Assembly: GCA_023266215.1 (NCBI GenBank)
Contig: JAHFRQ010000002.1
Coordinates: 80,001 to 144,000 of the forward strand
Direction: 5' to 3'
From: Gammaproteobacteria bacterium
GTDB taxonomy: Bacteria > Pseudomonadota > Gammaproteobacteria > Coxiellales > Coxiellaceae
Length of the DNA: 64,000 nucleotides
Numbering within the stretch: the first letter of the stretch is position 1; each line of letters begins with the position of its first letter. The notes beneath the pieces are model-generated. The model did not search any database. It was not told where the DNA came from and worked only from the letters and a program-made list of their open reading frames with translations. Made by a program: the position numbers and the translations under genes. This document shows positions 52,079 to 61,033 of the stretch, piece after piece.

Positions 52079-52602
52079 TTTATCGTATCAATTTGTTATT
52101 AATCTGGGTTGCTATTGGAATAATGGGACGTCTGGTCATTCATATTCCGGACGTCACGCCTTTAACAAGTTTATGTTTATTATCCAGCACTGTTTTTTCC
52201 AAAAGAATTTCTATTGGAATTATTTTTATTACTTTAATTTTATCTGATTTTTTATTACAACTGATTTTCAAACAGCCGATGTTTGGCCTATGGAGCTTAT
52301 TTGATTATTCTGGCTGGTTTTTAGTAATATTAATTGGATTTGGTTTTGCAAAAAATCCTAGTTTTAAAAACAGTATTTATTTTACTGTCTTTTCAGCATT
52401 TATTTTTTGGCTGTGGAGTAATTTGGGCGCATTTTGTTTTTCGTTCGGATTATATCCGCACACATTAAACGGCTTGGCGCAATGTTATATTGCCGCGCTG
52501 CCCTTTTTGCGCAATGCCGTGTTGGGATCATTGGCGTGGACTGCTGTGTTTATTTTCTGCCTTAAAATCTCCAGTTTAAAAGCAAGTACCGAAATATTAT
52601 GA
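52075..52602 (+). CDS. DUF6580-like membrane protein
   Basis: 175 residues, five or six spans. The charged and aromatic landmarks ISIGIIFITLILSDF, FWLWSNLGAFCFSFGLYP and LNGLAQCYIAALPFLRN fit the DUF6580 family, whose role is unknown. Coupled on both sides: ATGA overlap with the small membrane protein gene upstream and with the MFS gene downstream. Confidence 0.7.
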   Translation: MIYRINLLLIWVAIGIMGRLVIHIPDVTPLTSLCLLSSTVFSKRISIGIIFITLILSDFLLQLIFKQPMFGLWSLFDYSGWFLVILIGFGFAKNPSFKNSIYFTVFSAFIFWLWSNLGAFCFSFGLYPHTLNGLAQCYIAALPFLRNAVLGSLAWTAVFIFCLKISSLKASTEIL

Positions 52603-53945
52603 TCACTAAAAAACATTTTCCACTGATTGCGCTGTGCCTCGGTTTTTTTATGGTGATCATGGATGTCACCATTGTGAATGTGGCGCTTCCGAGTATGTCG
52701 AAAAATTTGGGTGGCGATATTTCCTGGTTGCAATGGGTTGTTGATGGTTACACACTGACATTTGCGTGCTTACTTTTATCCGCAGGAAATCTAGCAGATC
52801 GCGTTGGAGCCAAATCAACTTACTTAATCGGATTGGCTTTATTTACAATTACCTCTCTTGCATGCGGGCTAGCACCTAATTTTTTAATGCTAACACTGAT
52901 GCGATTTTTGCAGGGCATTGGCGCAGCATTATTAGTTCCTACTTCACTCGCGTTAATTAACGCTTCTTACGAACACAAAAAAGAGCGTGCTTATGCAATG
53001 GGCATTTGGAGCGCGATTGGCGGCATCGCCGGTGCAGCGGGCCCAATTTTAGGTGGCGTATTGGTTTATTATTTAAGTTGGCGTTCAGTATTTTTTATTA
53101 ATATTCCCGTTGGATTCGCTGTTTTTCTATTAACAAAAAAATATGTGATTAATCCAAAACCCTCTGGCAAGGGACATTTTGATTTGTGCGGACAATTGCT
53201 CGCCATTATTAGCATTGCAACACTTTCTTTTAGTTTAATCGAATCAGGCAGAATGGGTTTTGCTTCGCTTATTGTTATTTTTTCTTTCGCGCTTTTTATT
53301 ATTACATTTGTCGCATTCCTCATTGTTGAAGATCGATCATCATCGCCCATGTTTCCACTTCACTTTTTCAAATCCAGAACGTTTTCTATTTCAATTATCG
53401 TCGGATGGATTTTAAGCTTTAGCAGCTATGGTTTATTTTTTGTATTAACACTCTATTTTCAGCATATTCGCAACTATTCTGCGCTTGCAACGGGCTTTGC
53501 ATTTTTGCCATTCATAGGCACCAATTCAATCGGTTCTTATTTGGGCGGAAAAATAACCAGTAACATTGGTGCGCGATTACCGATGATCATTGGATTATTT
53601 GTTGGTGCAATGGGTTATTTTATTTTATTAATTTTAAATAATCACACACCATATTTTATGATGATACTGCCTTTAATCGCGATGGGATTTGGTGTTGCCT
53701 TTACGATTCCAGCGGCCACCGTTGCAACGGTACATTCTGCGCCTGAAGGTCGTGCGGGTATTGCATCTGGCGCATTAAATGCAAGCCGACAAATCGGCAG
53801 CCTCATGGGCGTTGCCATTTTTGGAACCATCATCAGTTTGTCAAAAAATTTTATGAGTGGCATGCATGATACTTTAATTATCGGCGGACTGTTTTATTTA
53901 GCAGGCGCAGCTGCTGTTTTTTTGTGGGTAAAAAAAGAAGAATGA
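52599..53945 (+). CDS. MFS transporter, DHA2-like (EmrB/QacA branch)
   Basis: 448 residues. VIMDVTIVNVALPSM is the motif D1-like opening of the EmrB/QacA group, followed by WLQWVVDGYTLTFACLLLSA and GNLADRVGAKS (motif A) and RFLQGIGAALLVP. DHA2 members have 14 spans; about 13-14 are visible. Probably a drug/proton exporter. Last gene of the membrane-protein operon; the giant inverted repeat begins about 40 bp downstream. Confidence 0.87.
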   Translation: MITKKHFPLIALCLGFFMVIMDVTIVNVALPSMSKNLGGDISWLQWVVDGYTLTFACLLLSAGNLADRVGAKSTYLIGLALFTITSLACGLAPNFLMLTLMRFLQGIGAALLVPTSLALINASYEHKKERAYAMGIWSAIGGIAGAAGPILGGVLVYYLSWRSVFFINIPVGFAVFLLTKKYVINPKPSGKGHFDLCGQLLAIISIATLSFSLIESGRMGFASLIVIFSFALFIITFVAFLIVEDRSSSPMFPLHFFKSRTFSISIIVGWILSFSSYGLFFVLTLYFQHIRNYSALATGFAFLPFIGTNSIGSYLGGKITSNIGARLPMIIGLFVGAMGYFILLILNNHTPYFMMILPLIAMGFGVAFTIPAATVATVHSAPEGRAGIASGALNASRQIGSLMGVAIFGTIISLSKNFMSGMHDTLIIGGLFYLAGAAAVFLWVKKEE

Positions 53946-53986
53946 ATTTTGATGAACCGCACGCATGAAGTACTGCATACTCGATC

Positions 53987-54738
53987 TTCTAGTTTTTTAT
54001 GCAGCTATTAGTTTCAAAAATAACTGTGCTCTAACGCACTACAAGCTAGTGACAATAAAACAGAAGACGAGCGTTAGCGAAGTCGAAGTACAAATGAAAA
54101 GCATCAAAATACGATGGTCTTTTAAAAATATATGTTATTTTTTATGAAAAAAATGTAATTATTCAGCCTCTCACGGCAATTAACTAGAAAGTCCCCTCTC
54201 CCGCAAGCGCTTTTTGCGCAGCGGGAGAGGGACAGGGTGAGGGGTTTTTGAAAATTATTTTTTATTTTATAAGTGATTTATAAAATTTTTTTGATAAAAT
54301 ATGTCATTTCTCCTTGAAACAATAAACCCAATGCATCCGTTATTTTAACGCCGTGGCTTTGGCATGTTAAAATGTAACTTCGTATTATGCAAGCTCATTC
54401 ATGCTAATCAAATAATTTATTAAAATTTATATGAAAAACATGCCAAGCTTTTTCTGATTTATTTCTGACTTTTTTAAAAACCCCTCACCCTGTCCCTCTC
54501 CCGCTGCGCAAAAAGCGCTTGCGGGAGAGGGGACTTTCTAGTTAATTGCCGTGAGAGGCTGAATAATTACATTTTTTTCATAAAAAATAACATATATTTT
54601 TAAAAGACCATCGTATTTTGATGCTTTTCATTTGTACTTCGACTTCGCTAACGCTCGTCTTCTGTTTTATTGTCACTAGCTTGTAGTGCGTTAGAGCACA
54701 GTTATTTTTGAAACTAATAGCAGCATAAAAAACTAGAA
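53987..54738. repeat. Giant inverted repeat, 263-bp arms (non-autonomous palindromic element)
   Basis: The 834 bp between the MFS and pentapeptide genes has no credible gene. Arms 53987-54249 and 54476-54738 are equal in length and almost identical when inverted (one difference noticed, in ATGCAGC/ATGCTGC). They enclose 226 AT-rich bases. The inner ~85 bp of each arm are homologous to the arms of the nuclease-bearing element at 16.34-16.92 kb (ATTCAGCC, TTAACTAGAAAGTCCCC, CTCTCCC stem, GGGTGAGGG). Weaker symmetry extends outward to about 53960 and 54770. Confidence 0.85.
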
Positions 54739-54779
54739 ATCAAGTGCAAAGCAATTTTTCATGCGCACATAACCACTTT

Positions 54780-55292
54780 TTATTTACACGCACCTTTTGA
54801 ACCATCTGGCAGCACGGCGCCGCAAACAGAAGCAACAACAGACAAATCAATTCCTTTTGCACCATAAAGATCCGCATTTGCAAAATTGACACCCGTCAGA
54901 TTTGCGCCAGTAAAGTCAGCGTAAATTAAGTTGGCATTTTGAAAATTTGCATTGAGCAATGTTGCATTTGTGAAATCTGCTTGAGAATAACCATTGCCAG
55001 AAAACACAGTATTAATAGCTATCACACCTGAAAAATTAGACAGGGTATCGTTCCTCATCCCAATGGTTGTGCTCGATAGGTTGGAGCCTTTTAAGTCATA
55101 AGGTGTTTCAACGCCACTATTTGCAACTAATCCACCATAATAATCATCACCGGCATTTGTTAAATCGCAACTCTCACATTTGCCTGTAGTTTGAAATTGC
55201 TTCAGCTGCGTTGGAACGTATTGAACCTTGGCAAAAACCAATGGTGAACAAAAAAGCGTAGCAAAAAATAAAAATGTAATTTTTTTCATCAT
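54780..55292 (-). CDS. Secreted pentapeptide-repeat protein
   Basis: 170 residues from ATG 55292, which begins a signal peptide (MMKKITFLFFATLFCSPLVFA); upstream in-frame ATGs give a basic, unlikely extension. The mature part has consecutive A(N/D)LXX pentapeptide repeats from about residue 95 (for example NANFQNANLIYADFTGANL), forming a right-handed beta-helix, plus cysteines CESCDL and a C-terminal pair. Such exported repeat proteins have no common known activity. Confidence 0.8.
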   Translation of the reverse strand: MMKKITFLFFATLFCSPLVFAKVQYVPTQLKQFQTTGKCESCDLTNAGDDYYGGLVANSGVETPYDLKGSNLSSTTIGMRNDTLSNFSGVIAINTVFSGNGYSQADFTNATLLNANFQNANLIYADFTGANLTGVNFANADLYGAKGIDLSVVASVCGAVLPDGSKGACK

Positions 55293-55448
55293 AATATTCA
55301 TCCGATAGCTAAGTTTAAATTGGTTTTTTTTCGCAAAGATGCAAAATAGCATATTAAAACCAGATCTTCTAGTTTTTGCGAAAAAATAATACTTCAATTT
55401 TAAAAAGGCGCTCTTTTGAAAAGGCACAACTGATATCGGCGCTCTGGA

Positions 55449-56009
55449 TCAATACCTAAAACAGTCAACCAAGTGATCATTGACCATACCAACGGCTTGC
55501 ATGTAGGCATAACAAATTGTGCTACCGATGAATTTAAATCCACGTTTTTTTAAATCTGTTGACATGGCATCTGACTGCGCAGTCGTGGTGGGAATATCAG
55601 TGTGTTTTTTCCAATGATTGCGAACAGGTTTGCCATCAACAAATTGCCAAATATACTGTGAAAAACTGGAATATTCTTTTTTGATAGCTAAATAAGCCTG
55701 CGCATTGGTAATAACCGATTGTATTTTTAAGCGATTACGAATAATGCCAGTATTATTTAATAATGCTTGATATTTTTTCTCATCATATAGCGCTATTTTT
55801 TTAGCATCAAAATTATCAAAAGATAAACGATAGTTGTCGCGTCGCTTTAATATTGTCAGCCAATTTAACCCGGCTTGTGCGCCTTCTAAAATGAGAAACT
55901 CAAACAATAATCGATCATCATAAATTGGCACGCCCCACTCATTATCATGATAATGAATATAAATGGAATCATTCGTTACCCACGCGCAACGTTTTTTAGG
56001 TTCGCTCAT
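55449..56009 (-). CDS. tag: DNA-3-methyladenine glycosylase I
   Basis: Removes 3-methyladenine from alkylated DNA. 186 residues from ATG 56009. The opening KKRCAWVTNDSIYIHYHDNEWG is the Tag signature, with Cys, His and the later HLVDCFRY residues forming the zinc site, and a central FEFLILEGAQAGLNWLTIL helix. The start lies inside the end of ada (overlap of 14 bp), so alkylation repair genes are coupled. Confidence 0.95.
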   Translation of the reverse strand: MSEPKKRCAWVTNDSIYIHYHDNEWGVPIYDDRLLFEFLILEGAQAGLNWLTILKRRDNYRLSFDNFDAKKIALYDEKKYQALLNNTGIIRNRLKIQSVITNAQAYLAIKKEYSSFSQYIWQFVDGKPVRNHWKKHTDIPTTTAQSDAMSTDLKKRGFKFIGSTICYAYMQAVGMVNDHLVDCFRY

Positions 56010-57048
56010 AATGCTTTTTCTCATGATCAATTAACCATTGTTTGCGAGAGATACCGCCACCATAACCACCTAGCTCGCCATTGTTATTGATAACACGATG
56101 ACAAGGAATAATAATAGCAAGTTGATTCGCGCCGTTAGCATTGGCCACTGCGCGAAATGCAGTGGGTTTTCCAACTGCTTTTGCCGTATCTAAATAAGAT
56201 CGCGTTTCACCCGGCGGAATTTTTCGCAGTGCAGCCCAAACACTTTTTTGAAAATCCGACCCCATTAATTTTAATGGTGTTTTAAAATCAGCGTTTTTTC
56301 CATTAAAGTAATCCATTAATTCTTTTGTAATTTTTTTAATGACCGGTGTTTCGCCTGGAATAATAGCGGCTTTCATTCTTTTTCTTAACCGTTCAATCTC
56401 GCGCTCTAATCCTCTGCGATCTGCAAATTCTAATAAATAAAGTTCCATGTCATCAGCAATGGCAATCATGGGTCCAAGCTGGGTATCTATCCATGCTGCT
56501 TTTAAAATAAGGTTGCTGGATTGTGTTGGAGCGCTTCCCATGGTGCGTGAAAATGCATCACGGAATCCGCTGCTAGATTCATATCCTGCTAATAATTGCG
56601 CATCAATCACTGCGTGACCACTTCTAATTTGCTTCATCGCCAATCCCATGCGTCTTGCACGTGCGTATTCAACAAAGGTCATGCCAAAGCGCTTTTTGAA
56701 TTGACGTCTGGCAGTGGATTCATCGATTGATAATTGACGAAAATCACTACTTTTCCAGCGCTTTTCTGGATTTTTTTCAATAGCATCAACCAGTGTTTGT
56801 ACAACAAATGAAACCTGATTGGGATGTGATAATGGACGACAACGCTGACAAGGTCGAAATGCAGCAACCAACGCTTCTTTTGTCGTATTAAAAAACTCGC
56901 AGTTTTCAAATTTTGGCTTTCTGGCGGAACAAGTAGGCCTGCAAAAAACACCGGTTGTTTTCACTCCAACATAAAAAATCCCTTCATATTCTGAATTTTT
57001 TTCTATTAATGCTTTGTAAAATTGTTTTTTCTGATTTGATGAGTACAT
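55996..57048 (-). CDS. ada: Ada: methylphosphotriester/O6-methylguanine methyltransferase and regulator
   Basis: 350 residues in the full three-part layout. The N-terminal zinc domain carries methyl-accepting Cys36 with Cys40, Cys67 and Cys70 (VFCRPTCSARKP, PCQRCRP). The middle is an AraC-type helix-turn-helix (80-175). The C-terminal methyltransferase has active-site Cys316 in IIPCHRVI. When methylated at the N-terminal cysteine, Ada activates its own and repair genes, here including the overlapping tag. Confidence 0.96.
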   Translation of the reverse strand: MYSSNQKKQFYKALIEKNSEYEGIFYVGVKTTGVFCRPTCSARKPKFENCEFFNTTKEALVAAFRPCQRCRPLSHPNQVSFVVQTLVDAIEKNPEKRWKSSDFRQLSIDESTARRQFKKRFGMTFVEYARARRMGLAMKQIRSGHAVIDAQLLAGYESSSGFRDAFSRTMGSAPTQSSNLILKAAWIDTQLGPMIAIADDMELYLLEFADRRGLEREIERLRKRMKAAIIPGETPVIKKITKELMDYFNGKNADFKTPLKLMGSDFQKSVWAALRKIPPGETRSYLDTAKAVGKPTAFRAVANANGANQLAIIIPCHRVINNNGELGGYGGGISRKQWLIDHEKKHYERT

Positions 57049-57128
57049 AGCCAGTTACCAGTTATTTTAGATCGCTTTGATTATACCGCTTTATTTAGAT
57101 TGCATCGCCGGAAATCAGGCATTGATTT

Positions 57129-57749
57129 TTAAGTGAACAAAACAGCGACTCCAATCGCGCCTAAAGTAACGCCTAAAATTTTGTGCAGCCACTTTTTGAT
57201 AAAAACATGTGAAAATATTTTTTGTTTGAGTTTTGAAAATGTGAGCGCATACATTAAATTAATTAATGCGCCTGAAATAACAAAACAGATACCGAGAGAC
57301 AGTAATTGTAGCCATACCTTTCCGCGAGTCGGCTCAATAAACTGTGGTAAAAAGGTAAAGAAAAAAATACCCACTTTTGGATTTAATAGTGTATTGATGA
57401 CACCGGTATAAAGCGCTTTGAACCCTGACATTGTTGTCTTTTTTATTGACCCAAGTTCGCCAAATGGCGAATGAAAAATTTGCCAAGCAATATAAATAAT
57501 GTAAATCGCTCCTGCTGTTTTAATCCAGCGAAAAAGAAGTGGTGATTTTAAAAGAATGGTGGCTAAGCCAAATGCAGTTGCGACCACATAGAAGCATATT
57601 CCTATACTAATCCCTAAAGCTGCTAACAAACCGCTTTTGTGACTTTGCAAACTTTGACTTGCGATATACAAGACGTCACTGCCCGGAATTAAATTTAACA
57701 ATAGCGTTGCCGTTAAGAAAAAAAATAAATGAGTGTAGTCAGGCAGCAT
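57129..57749 (-). CDS. LysE/RhtB family amino-acid exporter
   Basis: 206 residues, six membrane spans. LLNLIPGSDVLYIASQSL near residue 18 is the family's conserved PGPD-like region (here PGSD), and NTLLNPKVGIFFFTFLPQF is the second hallmark. Exports an amino acid or homoserine lactone-type compound; the substrate is unknown. Single gene, with dispersed repeat copy C just upstream of its start. Confidence 0.87.
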   Translation of the reverse strand: MLPDYTHLFFFLTATLLLNLIPGSDVLYIASQSLQSHKSGLLAALGISIGICFYVVATAFGLATILLKSPLLFRWIKTAGAIYIIYIAWQIFHSPFGELGSIKKTTMSGFKALYTGVINTLLNPKVGIFFFTFLPQFIEPTRGKVWLQLLSLGICFVISGALINLMYALTFSKLKQKIFSHVFIKKWLHKILGVTLGAIGVAVLFT

Positions 57750-57776
57750 AAAAACTATTCCTTCTTTATTCTTTTT

Positions 57777-57841
57777 ATCCGCTTGTTACGTTTGCTTTGC
57801 AAACTGCACGCGCGGTTCCTTCAAACCATTAGCAAATGTAG
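57777..57841 (-). repeat. Dispersed hairpin repeat, copy C
   Basis: Minus strand: CTAATGGTTTGAAGGAACC, then CGCGCGTGCA and a hairpin GTTTGC-AAA-GCAAAC in place of GCCTTG/CAAGGC, then AAGCGGAT. The flanks match copies A and B while both sides of the stem differ together. Confidence 0.7.
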
Positions 57842-57861
57842 TCACGGCACCAATATTAAAA

Positions 57862-58413
57862 TCAAGACTCTTCCGTCACCACGCAATCCATCGGCACATC
57901 CCAGGCTTCCGGTGTGATTAAATCTATTTTTTGAAATTCGTAGGCAAGGCCAATTAGGATGGGTTTTTTTGATTTATTTTTTATTTTAAATTCAAGACAG
58001 CGGTCATAAAAACCTGCGCCGCGCCCCCAGCGATTGTTATTTTTGTCAAAAGCAACGATGGGTACGATAATCAAATCTAAATCTTTTGTTTCAATAGGTT
58101 TTTCTTTTTGACAATTAATTTCAGCAATACCAAAATGATTTTTATACAGATCTGAAACTGTGTGCGAATAAAATTGCATGTTTTTTTTATCGGCTGATAT
58201 CACAGGAAGAAATAATTCTTTTTTTAATTTTCTTGCGGTGACTGCTATTAATGCAGGATCACATTCGTTTTCATGTGAAATATAATATCCGATTTTTTGA
58301 GCCTGAATAAACGCTGGCAGCGCAATCACTTTTTCAGAAATTTTAGTTGAAGCATCAAGAATAAATTGCGCATCTAGTGATTTGCGATGCGCACGAATTT
58401 GTTGTCGATTCAC
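57862..58413 (-). CDS. fau: 5-formyltetrahydrofolate cyclo-ligase
   Basis: Converts 5-formyl-THF to 5,10-methenyl-THF with ATP. 183 residues; conserved RQQIRAHRKSL at the start and the phosphate-binding NNRWGRGAGFYDRCLE stretch. Overlaps zapA by four bases. In many relatives 6S RNA lies between zapA and this gene; there is no room for it here. Confidence 0.93.
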   Translation of the reverse strand: MNRQQIRAHRKSLDAQFILDASTKISEKVIALPAFIQAQKIGYYISHENECDPALIAVTARKLKKELFLPVISADKKNMQFYSHTVSDLYKNHFGIAEINCQKEKPIETKDLDLIIVPIVAFDKNNNRWGRGAGFYDRCLEFKIKNKSKKPILIGLAYEFQKIDLITPEAWDVPMDCVVTEES

Positions 58414-58724
58414 GCAATCACTTCATCTTTGCTACCGATAAATTTCTGTATGCGCGTTTGCAGTAATTTAATTTGATCGTGCACGACATCGATATAACTA
58501 TTGTTTTGCTTTTTATACACCATCAATTCGCGACACACATTCAGTGCCGCAACAATGGCAACACGTTCGGTCGTGTTCACGCCACCCGCTTGGTGAATTT
58601 TCCGCATTTGCTCATCTAAATAATGAACGGACTCTTGTAATTGCGACGCCTCATCCTGTGGACACTTAACTTGATAAGTCCTGTCCAAAATTTTAATTGA
58701 AACGATATTGTCTTGATCACTCAT
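58410..58724 (-). CDS. zapA: Cell-division protein ZapA
   Basis: 104 residues; bundles FtsZ filaments at the division ring. N-terminal VSIKILDRTYQVKCP and ASQLQESVHYLDEQMRKI, then RVAIVAALNVCRELM and a coiled-coil C-terminus are typical of ZapA. Overlaps fau and the upstream coiled-coil gene by four bases each. Confidence 0.93.
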   Translation of the reverse strand: MSDQDNIVSIKILDRTYQVKCPQDEASQLQESVHYLDEQMRKIHQAGGVNTTERVAIVAALNVCRELMVYKKQNNSYIDVVHDQIKLLQTRIQKFIGSKDEVIA

Positions 58725-58924
58725 GCTATCTCCTCCTGAATCTGTTTAATGATCTGTCTGATTTGTTTCGATGCGCGCTGATTTTTATGTTGCAATCTCG
58801 CACGATCCTGCGCATGCACAGCGATTTTTTGTCGCAACGAAGCGTTTTCTAAGCGTAATGACTCAACCGCATGCATCAGCTGATCGACCTGCGTACCTAA
58901 ATGATTAAGTTCAGCTAAGTTCAT
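58721..58924 (-). CDS. Small coiled-coil protein (ZapB-like, TIGR02449 family)
   Basis: 67 residues from ATG 58924, which has AAGGA six bases upstream. Entirely coiled coil (LNHLGTQVDQLMHAVESLRL, then NASLRQKIAVHAQDRARLQH). Genes of this type are commonly placed before zapA and are thought to act in division-ring organisation. First gene of the zapB-zapA-fau unit. Confidence 0.8.
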   Translation of the reverse strand: MNLAELNHLGTQVDQLMHAVESLRLENASLRQKIAVHAQDRARLQHKNQRASKQIRQIIKQIQEEIA

Positions 58925-59047
58925 ATAACATCCTTGTAAAAATGGGTCTCCAACAAAAGCATAGAAGGTTGACCTCACTGGGTCAATGATTAAATTAAAT
59001 TGCTATGATAGAATCCTTCCAATTAGACAACTACCAACGATAACACC

Positions 59048-59605
59048 ATGGCATTTATAAGCTACAAAAATCATTTTCTGGTTGCAGTCCCGACTTTGCG
59101 AGGCGAATTCTTCTCAAAAGCCGTGATTTTCATTTACGAGCATTCTCAAAAAGACGGCGCGATTGGCTTTACAGTCAACAAGCCTTTATCTGCAACGCTC
59201 GGCAACGTCATGGATCACTTAAAAGTCGATATCACTGATGATGCTATCACCGATTTACCCGTTTTTTCAGGTGGTCCTGTCGGCCCTGATCAAGGTTTTG
59301 TGCTCCACGACCGCATGAGCATGGCGCAGCACCCAGACGATAAAGAAATCACCATCGCGACTTCCCGTGAAATGCTGCGCGATATTGCAGAAGGCAATGG
59401 CCCGGATAACTATCTGATTACCCTAGGTTATGCCGGCTGGACAGCGGGTCAGCTTGAGGCTGAAATTCTAAGAAACGATTGGCTGGTAACGCCCTTTAAA
59501 AAATCAATTGTATTTAAAACACCTATTGCGCAGCGCTGGAAAGTTGCCGGCACACTGCTCGGAATTGATATCAACACACTGTCAGATCAGATTGGGCATG
59601 CATAA
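59048..59605 (+). CDS. YqgE/AlgH family protein
   Basis: 185 residues; opens with NHFLVAVPTLRGEFFSKAVI and has GFTVNKPLSATL and FSGGPVGPDQGFVLH, the UPF0301 signature. The molecular function is unknown, although AlgH affects alginate production in Pseudomonas. Its last codons overlap the ruvX start (ATGCATAA), part of algH-ruvX-pyrB. Confidence 0.93.
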   Translation: MAFISYKNHFLVAVPTLRGEFFSKAVIFIYEHSQKDGAIGFTVNKPLSATLGNVMDHLKVDITDDAITDLPVFSGGPVGPDQGFVLHDRMSMAQHPDDKEITIATSREMLRDIAEGNGPDNYLITLGYAGWTAGQLEAEILRNDWLVTPFKKSIVFKTPIAQRWKVAGTLLGIDINTLSDQIGHA

Positions 59606-60008
59606 TATTATTTTAGGCTTCGACTTCGGCTTGCGGCGCATCGGCGTTGCCATTGGGCAGAAAATCACAAACTCTGCCAACCCGCTCGCTATTTTACTCG
59701 CGCAAAACGGCGTGCCAGAGTGGCGGGAAATCAAAAATCTTATTGACGAATGGGGTGCTGACGCGCTGGTGGTGGGCTTACCCTTTAATATGGATAAATC
59801 CGAGCAGCCGCTGACAAATCGCGCGCGTGAGTTTGGCTATGAGCTTGAAAAGCGCTTTAAACTGCCAGTATTTTTTACGGATGAAAGATTAACGACCGTT
59901 GCCGCCAAGTCTCAAATGCATCAAGAACGCACAGGTTCGGGTCGTTTTGAAAAAGCCGATAGCATGGCCGCCAAATTGATTGTAGAATCTTTCATGCAAT
60001 CACAGTAA
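59598..60008 (+). CDS. ruvX: RuvX/YqgF family putative pre-16S rRNA nuclease
   Basis: 136 residues from ATG 59598, overlapping the AlgH stop by eight bases. RNase H-like fold: GFDFGLRRIGVAIGQ with the first catalytic Asp, ALVVGLPFNMDKSEQP and FFTDERLTTVAAKSQM with the second acid. It is implicated in 16S rRNA 5' maturation and in Holliday-junction processing. Followed by pyrB after 11 bases. Confidence 0.94.
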   Translation: MHNIILGFDFGLRRIGVAIGQKITNSANPLAILLAQNGVPEWREIKNLIDEWGADALVVGLPFNMDKSEQPLTNRAREFGYELEKRFKLPVFFTDERLTTVAAKSQMHQERTGSGRFEKADSMAAKLIVESFMQSQ

Positions 60009-60019
60009 ACGAGATTTTT

Positions 60020-60964
60020 ATGCTAACCAAATCCAAACCTCCCGAGTTATCACATTTGCTGACTATGAAATCTTTGGATGCAGCGAAAATCACTTATTTA
60101 ATAGATCGCGCTGAATATTTTTTAAAAAACGTCATCGCTAAAAATGCGGTTTTAGATACCCTGCGCGGCAAAGTCATTGCTAATCTATTTTTTGAGCCCA
60201 GCACACGCACACGAAATTCTTTTGAGATTGCTGAAAAGCGATTGGGTGCAATTATATTATCACCTAGCATGAGCGAATCATCGACTACCAAAGGCGAATT
60301 ACTCGTCGATACGCTGCATAACTTAACCGCCATGGGCACGTCTCTTTTTGTCATTCGTCACCCTGATAATAATTTAGCTGAATTTTTAGCAACAGAGCTA
60401 CGTTCAAGCGCAGCAATTGTCAATGCAGGTGATGGCAGCAATGAACACCCAACACAAACTTTGCTCGATTTAATGACCATTCGACAGCATTTTAAAGACT
60501 TTTCGAAGCTTACTGTTGCCATTGTGGGTGATGTAAAACACTCTCGCGTAGCGCGCTCACTGATCTCTGGGTTAAACACCATGGGCGTTCAGCAAATTCG
60601 TCTTATTACACCCAAGAATCTGGCGATCGACAATCCCGAAGCGCTCAACGCTACCGTTTTTCATGATGTAGAGGCTGGTTTAAAAGAAGTGGATATTGTT
60701 TATGCGCTGCGCACCCAAAAGGAACGCATGGCAGCAACGCTGCACCCCAACGATGATCAATTTTTTAAAAGTTTCGGGATAACAGAAGATCGCTTAATGC
60801 TGGCAAAGCCCAGCGCGATTGTCATGCATCCTGGCCCCATGAATCGCGGAGTTGAAATCGCATCGAATGTTGCAGATGGCCCGCAATCTGTTATTCTGCA
60901 GCAGACTCGAAATTCGGTCGCGGTTCGTATGGCGGTCATTGAAACATTATTGATCAACCGCTAG
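60020..60964 (+). CDS. pyrB: Aspartate carbamoyltransferase catalytic subunit
   Basis: Second step of pyrimidine synthesis, joining carbamoyl phosphate and aspartate. 314 residues: FFEPSTRTRNSFEIAEKRLG (carbamoyl-phosphate site), NAGDGSNEHPTQTLLDL, and the late HPGPMNRGVEI. No regulatory subunit gene follows and pyrC is absent, unlike the Pseudomonas algH-ruvX-pyrB-pyrC order; dnaA comes next. Confidence 0.97.
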   Translation: MLTKSKPPELSHLLTMKSLDAAKITYLIDRAEYFLKNVIAKNAVLDTLRGKVIANLFFEPSTRTRNSFEIAEKRLGAIILSPSMSESSTTKGELLVDTLHNLTAMGTSLFVIRHPDNNLAEFLATELRSSAAIVNAGDGSNEHPTQTLLDLMTIRQHFKDFSKLTVAIVGDVKHSRVARSLISGLNTMGVQQIRLITPKNLAIDNPEALNATVFHDVEAGLKEVDIVYALRTQKERMAATLHPNDDQFFKSFGITEDRLMLAKPSAIVMHPGPMNRGVEIASNVADGPQSVILQQTRNSVAVRMAVIETLLINR

Positions 60965-61033
60965 TAATTAATAATCGTTCTTCTAATAACCAAATCGGTA
61001 TAAAATGAATAGTTCAGATTTTCAGGGATGGCT

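Noticed and set aside
53946-54779. Coding sequence in the giant inverted repeat
   Set aside because: The only open frames are short, lack ribosome binding sites and mirror each other because of the palindrome.
60965-61033. oriC next to dnaA
   Set aside because: Only 69 bp are present and no cluster of TTATCCACA-like boxes is seen.
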